Assembly (NCBI GenBank): GCA_021828445.1
Contig: JAJZJD010000047.1
Span: 1-8,303 of the forward strand
Source: a bacterium
GTDB taxonomy: Bacteria > SZUA-79 > Acidulodesulfobacterales > Acidulodesulfobacteraceae
Reading direction: 5' to 3'
Length of the DNA: 8,303 nt
Within the stretch, counting starts at the first letter, position 1, and the number at the start of each line of letters is the position of its first letter. Position numbers and translations under genes: made by a program. The notes beneath the pieces were generated by a model. The model was not told where the DNA came from. It ran no database searches and worked only from the letters and a program-made list of their open reading frames with translations. Below, one piece after another: positions 1 to 4,972 of the stretch.

Positions 1-283
1 CTTTTCCCTGAAGTTTCCCCGAATATATAAAATTTTTATGCGTGATTTTGGATATAAAATTCACTAAAGTCGGTATGGAAATATTTCTGAAATTCAAATA
101 AATAAAGCCTTTTTTGGAAAGAATATTGTATGCCGGATACTTTGAAGAATATTTAGACCCGTTTTTTGCGTTACTTAATGCGCTCACCGTATTCACGTTA
201 AAACCGATTACGGCAAGTATTGCTATAAGAAAAAATGTAATAACCGCAACTGTTTTGGATAAACCTAATAATAATCTACGCAT
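1..283 (-). CDS. gspD: GspD-like secretin, N-terminal fragment (3' end beyond window)
   Basis: Reading the minus strand from the ATG at 283-281 gives 94 uninterrupted codons up to the window edge. Residues 1-35 form a signal peptide: a basic MRR start, a long hydrophobic stretch, then NTVSA. Residues about 59-94 read GFIYLNFRNISIPTLVNFIS, then KITHKNFIYSGKLQGK. This fits the N0 domain of type II secretion secretins (pattern xxLNFxxxxIxxVxxxIxxxTGKNFxxxxxxxGK). GspD forms the outer-membrane channel of the type II secretion system, and N0 faces the periplasm and contacts the inner-membrane platform. An in-frame TAA lies upstream, in the A/T-rich leader, and no Shine-Dalgarno is visible, so the start rests on the signal peptide. 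The gene follows a terminator, so it opens its own unit. PilQ or another secretin is the main alternative, because only N0 is visible. The protein identity is fairly sure; the exact subtype is inferred. Confidence 0.82.
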   Translation of the reverse strand, partial: MRRLLLGLSKTVAVITFFLIAILAVIGFNVNTVSALSNAKNGSKYSSKYPAYNILSKKGFIYLNFRNISIPTLVNFISKITHKNFIYSGKLQGK

Positions 284-340
284 TTTGTATATTTTATCAA
301 TTTTTAAACTTTTTTTATTTTTTTTATTTTATATGATAAC

Positions 341-367
341 AATATAATTTATTGATAAAAAATTCAA
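341..367 (-). promoter_or_regulatory. possible promoter of the secretin gene
   Basis: On the minus strand, TTGAAT at 367-362 and TATATT at 346-341 are separated by 15 bp. The -10 box lies 57 bp before the ATG at 283. It sits between the terminator and the secretin gene, where a promoter is expected. The spacer is short and the whole region is A/T-rich, so chance matches are likely. Confidence 0.28.
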
Positions 368-425
368 TAAAAAAATGGTTGAGAAAAAATCGATTAACAT
401 TTTCATTATATTTCGCAGTCCCGCC

Positions 426-467
426 AAAAAACAAAAACTCCCGGCCACGTCAAACGCAGCCGGGAGT
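426..467 (-). terminator. intrinsic (rho-independent) terminator
   Basis: A perfect 9-bp stem, ACTCCCGGC at 437-445 pairing with GCCGGGAGT at 459-467, encloses a 13-nt loop. Read on the minus strand the hairpin is followed at once by TTTTGTTTTTT (436-426), the classic U-tract. It lies about 210 nt past the stop of the basic-protein gene and before the secretin gene, so it should end leftward transcription. The plus-strand side has no T-run, so it works in one direction only. Confidence 0.88.
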
Positions 468-483
468 AAGGGGATAAATAAAT

Positions 484-533
484 CTGACACCTTTTTTCTG
501 ACACCTTTTTTCCTTTTTTTAGACACCTTTTTT
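484..533. repeat. GACACC-T6 repeat cluster (possible REP/RAYT trace)
   Basis: CTGACACCTTTTTT occurs twice in perfect tandem (484-497 and 498-511). A third GACACCTTTTTT copy at 522-533 follows a C2T7A spacer. On the minus strand the unit reads AAAAAAGGTGTCAG, and beyond the outermost copy comes ATTTATTT. From memory, similar GGTGTCA-plus-A-run sequences flank REP-associated tyrosine transposase (IS200-like) genes in proteobacteria; I cannot check this here. No transposase gene or remnant is visible. It lies in the 3' region of the basic-protein transcript, just before the terminator. Confidence 0.55.
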
Positions 534-675
534 ATATTTCCCTTTAAGATTTTTGCCTATTTTGATTGAGCGCCGACCAAGGCAGCATCGATATGATGGC
601 TATTTACGTCCCAATTTTTTAATTTACGATAGAAAAATACACCTATAACTATATTATTAACTATATATTATTGCT

Positions 676-2331
676 TTATTTTATTATTTTCTTCTTCCTT
701 CGCCTTTGCGGACCTTGCGGACGAGGATGAGGCGCAGGTCTGCCTTTTATACTCGGAAATGCGAAATTATTGCGCTTCCTCCGATGTATTATAGGCGAAT
801 GACGTTTGGGGGTAGTCCTGGCAGGGCTTGGCGGACGGAACATATTTGGACGGCCTGCCGGATGGTAAAAATTGTTCGGCGGCGCTGCGAACCTTGGTTG
901 CGGCTGTTTTACATGTCCGAACTTATGTTTTGGAGTCGCCTGTACAGGCAGGCGTTTAACCGGTTTTGAAGGTACATAACGGTAAACGGGCGGTCTCTTA
1001 TTTACCGGCTTATGGAACGGAATGCCTATACCCCTATAAACTCCCGTAGGATATTTCATTATCGGACCCGTGGTGTAAACCGGACCTGAAGGCGGCTTAA
1101 CGACGGGAGGTCTGATCGGGCGAAACGGGCGGACAGGCGGATGGACGCCGCGAACCGGATATGGAGGAGGAGCCGAGTGCGGATACCTCGCCGGCATAAC
1201 CGGTTTAACGGGCCTAAAATGCCTTACCGGTCTGAATCTCACGGGTGCGTGAGGTCTTCTGAACGGAACCGGTCTTATATGCGGCGGGTATATCTCCCGC
1301 CCTCCTCTGCCGATTACTGGATGAACCCCTTTCGGGAAAATGAATCTTCCGCCGGCGGGTCTTATTATCCTGCGCATATTGCCATGGTAAAACGGATGGC
1401 GGATATAAAACGGCAGTACGCGCCTTTGCCATATTCTATAATGCCTGATATAAAAGCGGTGCCTATGCCACCATGCAGGATGATATACGCGGTACCATGG
1501 ACCTATGCGCCTTCTCCACCACAAAAAATAAGGCTTGTAAGCAAAAACGGGGGGCGGAGGGCCGTATAAAAGCGGAGGCGGAAGAACGATAACCGGCGTT
1601 AAAGGCAGCCATGGGCCGTAAGAATAATTAGAATATTCCCACGCATTATTTATCCAGCTAAAATAAAGTCCGTTATAACTAAAAACAAATCCCGCGGCGG
1701 AAGACGCATAATAAACGCTCACCCCTTCGCCTATAGAAACGATAAAGTACGGCGTCCCAAAGGTTACGTTTGCCGGAGGGGGCGGAGATACGACCGGAGG
1801 CGGATAATATGAAGACTGAGGATATGGCAACGGCGGCTGAGGGGGCGGCGTTGGAATAGCGGCTTCCGACCCGACAATTATCCATGTTCCGTATGTGGGC
1901 TGAGAACCTTCGTCTCCGTTATGCACAACATATTCTCCGGGGAATTCCGAGGGAGCAGTCCACACGTTCATGTTTTCCCCGTTAAGTTCGGCATACGGCG
2001 GAGAAAGATAAGATGGCTGATTGGTATAAAAGTCAGAGAGAGTTCCCACGAGTGTCGCATCCGGCAGGGATTCGACGGTAACATTGGGAACTAGCTTCAA
2101 ATAAACAGTTTGTCCGTTCCATATGCCGGTATAGTAATAAGACGACGTCTGGGAAGAATACTGAATGAGAGTTATTGCTCTATTCAACCCTTCGGCGTAA
2201 GCCTTTAAACCGCCCTGATATCCTAATATAAATATTGCGGTAAAAATGAAGAAAATCGCAATAAAAGATAATGGAGCGGATAAAATGCTAATTTTGGTTT
2301 TTTTGGATATGTTTTTCATATAACAAACCAT
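676..2331 (-). CDS. secreted Pro/Arg/His-rich basic protein of unknown function
   Basis: This 551-residue protein has a long hydrophobic export signal (about residues 13-46, ending near KAYA) and so probably acts outside the cytoplasm. Residues 48-155 form an ordinary folded segment rich in Tyr, Thr and Ser. A Pro-rich linker (159-187) follows. Residues 190-245 hold an aromatic module, with PYFIVSIGEGVSVYY and then SWINNAWEYSNYSYGPWLPL, similar in style to short GYWY...GPW segments in exported proteobacterial proteins. Residues about 258-551 are a basic tail of Pro, Arg, His, Lys, Trp and Tyr, with one acidic residue (Glu346) and the end RRRKKKIIK. There is no Cys beyond position 3. Two ATGs compete, at 2331 and 2319 (Met5); neither has a Shine-Dalgarno, and a GC hairpin lies just upstream. 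The tail could bind acidic polysaccharide, nucleic acid or metal, but this is inference. The reading frame is well supported; its function is not known. Confidence 0.85.
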   Translation of the reverse strand: MVCYMKNISKKTKISILSAPLSFIAIFFIFTAIFILGYQGGLKAYAEGLNRAITLIQYSSQTSSYYYTGIWNGQTVYLKLVPNVTVESLPDATLVGTLSDFYTNQPSYLSPPYAELNGENMNVWTAPSEFPGEYVVHNGDEGSQPTYGTWIIVGSEAAIPTPPPQPPLPYPQSSYYPPPVVSPPPPANVTFGTPYFIVSIGEGVSVYYASSAAGFVFSYNGLYFSWINNAWEYSNYSYGPWLPLTPVIVLPPPLLYGPPPPVFAYKPYFLWWRRRIGPWYRVYHPAWWHRHRFYIRHYRIWQRRVLPFYIRHPFYHGNMRRIIRPAGGRFIFPKGVHPVIGRGGREIYPPHIRPVPFRRPHAPVRFRPVRHFRPVKPVMPARYPHSAPPPYPVRGVHPPVRPFRPIRPPVVKPPSGPVYTTGPIMKYPTGVYRGIGIPFHKPVNKRPPVYRYVPSKPVKRLPVQATPKHKFGHVKQPQPRFAAPPNNFYHPAGRPNMFRPPSPARTTPKRHSPIIHRRKRNNFAFPSIKGRPAPHPRPQGPQRRRKKKIIK

Positions 2332-2339
2332 AATAAAAC

Positions 2340-2360
2340 GGGCGGGCGTTTTACCCGCCC
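2340..2360 (-). terminator. GC-rich hairpin: terminator or leader attenuator
   Basis: A perfect 7-bp all-G/C stem (2354-2360 pairing with 2340-2346) has a 7-nt loop. On the minus strand it is followed by GTTTTATT and then the ATG at 2331. It could end the lipoprotein transcript about 140 nt after that stop codon. However, a good -10 element lies upstream of it, so it would also sit in the leader of the basic-protein gene. There it could end transcription early or hide the start site. The U-tract is interrupted, so termination may be partial. Confidence 0.6.
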
Positions 2361-2435
2361 CGAATGATTACATCAGTTATTTCTTTATAAACCCTTATTT
2401 ATTTTTAATCTATTTAATATACCGGCATCATTTTA

Positions 2436-2444
2436 ATTATAGCA
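2436..2444 (-). promoter_or_regulatory. extended -10 promoter for the basic-protein gene
   Basis: On the minus strand TGCTATAAT (2444-2436) is a perfect -10 hexamer with the TGn extension. No good -35 is present 16-18 bp upstream, which is acceptable for extended -10 promoters. Predicted transcription would begin near 2429, giving a leader of about 100 nt that includes the GC hairpin. It lies in the gap between the lipoprotein stop and the next start. Confidence 0.55.
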
Positions 2445-2501
2445 CAAAATCTCGATTAAATATGACATTTTTGTGCAAAGCAAAAAGCTCTACATCTAAT
2501 T

Positions 2502-4511
2502 TTAAAATGAACCGGGCCACCGCGGCCCTGAGTATGGAAAATATTGATCACCAGCCGCCACGTCTGTTATTTCAACTATATTTGTCACCCCTTGACTACA
2601 AGTAGTTGCACTATTATCTGCGACCCATACGTTGCCCAAGATTATTGCTATGGCATCAGGTCCGGAGCTACAAGCCTCACCCAGAGTATAATCTCCTATA
2701 TTATTTCCTGACTCAGAAAGTTCGGTTATATTGTTAGAATTAAAATTCGCCACCCATACGTTGTTGAGCCCGTCTATTGCTATGGCATCAGGTTCGGAAC
2801 CTACGGAAAAATTTGTAACTGTATCTAACTTAGGGTTAATTTCTGATACATTGCCGGACGTCTCATTTGCAACCCATACATCACCATACGAGTTTATTGC
2901 TATGGCGTCGGGCCCAGTGCCGGTATAGTTGCCGTTGCTGCTACTAAAGTCTTTCAATTCTTCCCCAGAAGAACTTAGTTCGACTACGTTATTTGAGCCT
3001 CTGTTGGCGACCCATATGTTATCATGAGCACTTATTGCTATGGCAACCGGATTTGTGCCGCCGGAATAATAATATGCCGATTCGGATGTATCGGCTGGGT
3101 CAGTCATAAGTTGACAATTAGTATTTAATTCCATTATCGTATTTGCTATCTCATTCGCAACCCAGATATTGCCCCCAGGTCCTATCGCTATGGCGGACGG
3201 TACTAAATTATCTGCATCATATTGACATACAGGTTGATATATATATGTAACACCGGTACCAGTTGGTTCTCCTGTTGGATTGATTTTTGAAACCCAGCTA
3301 TCATAATTCCCATTACTTTGAGCATCGCCTTTGCCTTGATTTATAACCCAAATGTTGCCACTAGCGCTGATTGCCATAGCAGTTGGAAAAGTGGGTAGCT
3401 CATACACGGCTGTAATGTATTGCGCTAGATTGCCGCCCGTATAAGAAGAAGGATCATTATCGTATATGTAGCCCGTAAAAGACACACCTCCCGCAGAATC
3501 TACATCATAAACGTTACCCCCGTCAGCACTAGGTGCCGCCAATGCTGTTGGCGTATAACCGCCGTTAAAATATTGATAGGTTGCCGAATAACCACCACCA
3601 CCACCACCGCCGTGGGTTATTTCTAACGACGGTACAGTTGCGGGCGCCGAACTAGGCACGGTCCATCCCGTAGATTGAGCCAATTTGGATTCGACAACAA
3701 TATTATACAAATTTTCTAACATTGTAGAACCGGTCGAATTAGCGCTGACATTTTGAAATTCCTGTATCATAGCGGCTATTTGAAGGGTCGTCGTAGGAGG
3801 GGTAAGGTTATAAGCATTTACATATTTTGCTATTTGCGAACAAACGGATTGATTCTGAACGCAGCCCGCAAGGGCATTAGCTAATATCTTATAGGCATTT
3901 ATAATCGTCGTTTGTGAACTGGACAGCGAGCCGGCGGGATTTCCGCTAGACACGTTAACAAGGGAAGAATAATAGTCGTTAAATACGCTTAAGGCATTTT
4001 TATTGCCCGGGTCGGTATAACCGTTTGCAAAACCGAATAATTCTTCTCCTGCAACGGTAGTAAGTTCGTTTACCTTAAGGCTGGAAGGCAAACTGCTTGA
4101 TGAACCTGCCATCGCAATAAGGTCTATATAATCATTCGTCGTCCCCGTACCGGTTTTTCCTCCTGAGGCATCCACATATAGAACGGTACTGCCGCCAGTC
4201 GAAGGCGGGGTATAAGATATGGAAAAACTTCCTGAAGCAGAAGTCGTGGCGCTTCCAAGGGACGTGCCTCCCAAGGGACATCCAGTAAAATGTTCAGTCG
4301 AATTGTTATATTCGCAAAGGGTCACATTTGACCCTGATATGGGACTCAATCCTCCGTCAACCGTTCCGCTAATTGTGGAACTCGTCGAACTCGACGATCC
4401 GCCGCCTCCCCCGCCGCAGCCGGATAATGTCAAAGGAACGGCAAGAACTAACAATGTAAGGATTAAAGCATAAGATTTGCGGGATTTCCCAAATAAAGTT
4501 TTAATGTCCAT
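2502..4511 (-). CDS. lipoprotein with C-terminal seven-repeat beta-propeller (NHL/Vgb-like)
   Basis: This 669-residue protein starts with a lipoprotein signal peptide ending LTLSGC; Cys32 would be lipidated. Gly at +2 suggests the outer membrane by the E. coli sorting rule. Six more Gly and a Ser-rich linker follow. Residues about 46-116 look like a beta-sandwich of the carboxypeptidase-regulatory type (ISGTVDGG...GSFSISYTPP), with Cys66 and Cys78 a possible disulfide. Residues about 125-285 are mainly helical, with Cys217 and Cys224. A Gly7 run (301-307) leads to seven repeats starting at about 321, 376, 438, 488, 534, 574 and 618, pattern PxAIAIxxxGNIWVANxxxNxVxEL. This is a beta-propeller of the NHL or virginiamycin-B-lyase type. 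Such folds usually bind proteins or ligands; no enzymatic role can be shown. A strong AGGAGG site 5 nt before the ATG fixes the start. It probably acts at the cell surface or in the periplasm, partner unknown. Confidence 0.9.
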   Translation of the reverse strand: MDIKTLFGKSRKSYALILTLLVLAVPLTLSGCGGGGGGSSSSTSSTISGTVDGGLSPISGSNVTLCEYNNSTEHFTGCPLGGTSLGSATTSASGSFSISYTPPSTGGSTVLYVDASGGKTGTGTTNDYIDLIAMAGSSSSLPSSLKVNELTTVAGEELFGFANGYTDPGNKNALSVFNDYYSSLVNVSSGNPAGSLSSSQTTIINAYKILANALAGCVQNQSVCSQIAKYVNAYNLTPPTTTLQIAAMIQEFQNVSANSTGSTMLENLYNIVVESKLAQSTGWTVPSSAPATVPSLEITHGGGGGGGYSATYQYFNGGYTPTALAAPSADGGNVYDVDSAGGVSFTGYIYDNDPSSYTGGNLAQYITAVYELPTFPTAMAISASGNIWVINQGKGDAQSNGNYDSWVSKINPTGEPTGTGVTYIYQPVCQYDADNLVPSAIAIGPGGNIWVANEIANTIMELNTNCQLMTDPADTSESAYYYSGGTNPVAIAISAHDNIWVANRGSNNVVELSSSGEELKDFSSSNGNYTGTGPDAIAINSYGDVWVANETSGNVSEINPKLDTVTNFSVGSEPDAIAIDGLNNVWVANFNSNNITELSESGNNIGDYTLGEACSSGPDAIAIILGNVWVADNSATTCSQGVTNIVEITDVAAGDQYFPYSGPRWPGSF
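2568..3551 (-). repeat. seven propeller-blade repeats in the lipoprotein gene
   Basis: Seven copies of the blade motif are spaced roughly 40-62 codons apart. The DNA is also similar: plus-strand ATTGCTATGGC or close variants recur in the blades, with CCCATA(C/T)(G/A)T-like segments before several. The first blade (residue 321, PTALAAPSADGGNVYDVD) is the most divergent. The last (618) lacks the residues between AIAI and GNVWVAD. The lengths between repeats vary, so this is protein-level repetition and not a tandem DNA satellite. Confidence 0.8.
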
Positions 4512-4516
4512 AATAA

Positions 4517-4522
4517 CCTCCT
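4517..4522 (-). promoter_or_regulatory. strong ribosome binding site of the lipoprotein gene
   Basis: The minus strand reads AGGAGGTTATTATG: a full consensus Shine-Dalgarno five bases before the ATG at 4511. It is the only consensus site before any start in this window and it settles the lipoprotein start. Confidence 0.9.
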
Positions 4523-4537
4523 AAATCTTTTAGATTA

Positions 4538-4572
4538 TTAATTGAACTTGTTATAATATTATAATCAATTAA
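4538..4572. promoter_or_regulatory. dyad around the -10 box (operator or leader hairpin)
   Basis: TTAATTGA at 4538-4545 is the exact reverse complement of TCAATTAA at 4565-4572. Between them sits the perfect palindrome TTATAATATTATAA (4551-4564), which contains the -10 box. The dyad spans the -10 and the predicted transcription start, a usual place for a repressor. A/T-richness makes some symmetry likely by chance. Confidence 0.4.
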
Positions 4573-4587
4573 ACGTTAATATGTTAA
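4558..4587 (-). promoter_or_regulatory. sigma70-type promoter of the lipoprotein gene
   Basis: On the minus strand TTAACA (4587-4582, five of six consensus bases) and a perfect TATAAT (4563-4558) are 18 bp apart. Transcription would start near 4550, about 40 nt before the ATG, leaving room for the AGGAGG site. The -10 lies inside a 14-bp palindrome (4551-4564), so a TATAAT also exists on the plus strand, but no gene lies to its right in that orientation. Confidence 0.7.
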
Positions 4588-4607
4588 TATACCCTTAATT
4601 AACGTTT
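4571..4607. promoter_or_regulatory. 10-bp inverted repeat across the -35 box (candidate operator)
   Basis: AAACGTTAAT at 4571-4580 and ATTAACGTTT at 4598-4607 are perfect inverted copies 17 bp apart. They bracket the -35 box at 4582-4587. A tandem GTTAATAT pair (4575-4582 and 4583-4590) overlaps the left arm. AACGTT half-sites about 27 bp apart centre to centre suggest a dimeric regulator, but I cannot name one. Confidence 0.45.
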
Positions 4608-4972
4608 TCGCGCTTATATATAAATTTATTAAATTATTTCTTAGCCAGTCGAAGATACCTTGCTAATTTTTTTTTAGGTATCCGTCCGGATTATTTAAAA
4701 CTGTTCTCACTAATAAATCAGTTTTTAATGAAACAAACATAATCTATTTATATAAATAATCTTCATTATTATGCGTGCTTTTAGGATTTATACAATATTA
4801 ACTATCACTTTAAATATATATTGTCAAGAAAAAAATATCACACACTTTTTATCCAAAACCGATACTGCCTGTCTTACATGCGCCTGCGATAAATGAGAGT
4901 ATTTTGTTATGGATGAAAAGTGTAACGAGGTCAAATCAGGAAGTTTTGAAACGAACCGGGAAGGAGCAAAAT
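4608..4972. other. AT-rich intergenic region between EAL-CZB gene and lipoprotein promoter
   Basis: No gene is supported in these 365 bases. They hold GATACCT/AGGTATC (4654-4660 and 4676-4682), an inverted repeat with a T9 run in its loop; AAAACTG/CAGTTTT (4697-4703 and 4719-4725); a 12-bp palindrome ATTTATATAAAT (4746-4757); and a perfect -35 hexamer TTGACA on the minus strand (4827-4822) without a good -10 at 17 bp. There is no convincing intrinsic terminator after the EAL-CZB gene, so readthrough into the lipoprotein gene is possible. Confidence 0.5.

Larger units (their letters stand above)
284..675. other. intergenic region between secretin and basic-protein genes
   Basis: This 392-bp gap holds no coding region I can support. 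From right to left it contains: an A/T-rich stretch after the stop of the basic-protein gene, with an imperfect direct repeat (AACTATATTATT at 647-658 and a two-base-longer copy at 659-672); a slightly more GC-rich piece around 570-610; the GACACC-T6 repeat cluster at 484-533; an intrinsic terminator at 426-467; and the putative secretin promoter. The short reading frames here have no start signals or recognisable protein features. Confidence 0.6.

Noticed and set aside
114..347. Plus-strand open frame of 77 codons at the left edge
   Set aside because: It overlaps the minus-strand secretin fragment, which has a signal peptide and an N0-like domain. The plus-strand product looks random.
1141..1569. 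Plus-strand open frame of 142 codons
   Set aside because: It lies fully antisense to the basic-protein gene. Its length is explained by the Pro/Arg-rich, GC-rich codons of that gene, and it has no signal, motif or ribosome binding site.
2462..2495. Possible terminator right after the lipoprotein stop
   Set aside because: Only a 3-4 bp stem can be formed around the AGCAAAAAGCT segment, too weak to call.
2568..3551. Recurring ATTGCTATGGC-like DNA, considered as a CRISPR or satellite repeat
   Set aside because: The copies are in the same reading frame, at uneven spacing, and encode the conserved strand of propeller blades.
4654..4682. GATACCT/AGGTATC inverted repeat as a terminator of the EAL-CZB gene
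   Set aside because: The T-run is in the loop on the plus strand, and no U-tract follows the stem on the minus strand. The site is also about 290 nt from the stop codon.
4799..4827. TTGACA with TAGTTA at 17 bp as a promoter
   Set aside because: The -35 is perfect but the -10 matches poorly. The start would be nearly 290 nt from the lipoprotein ATG, while a better promoter exists close by.
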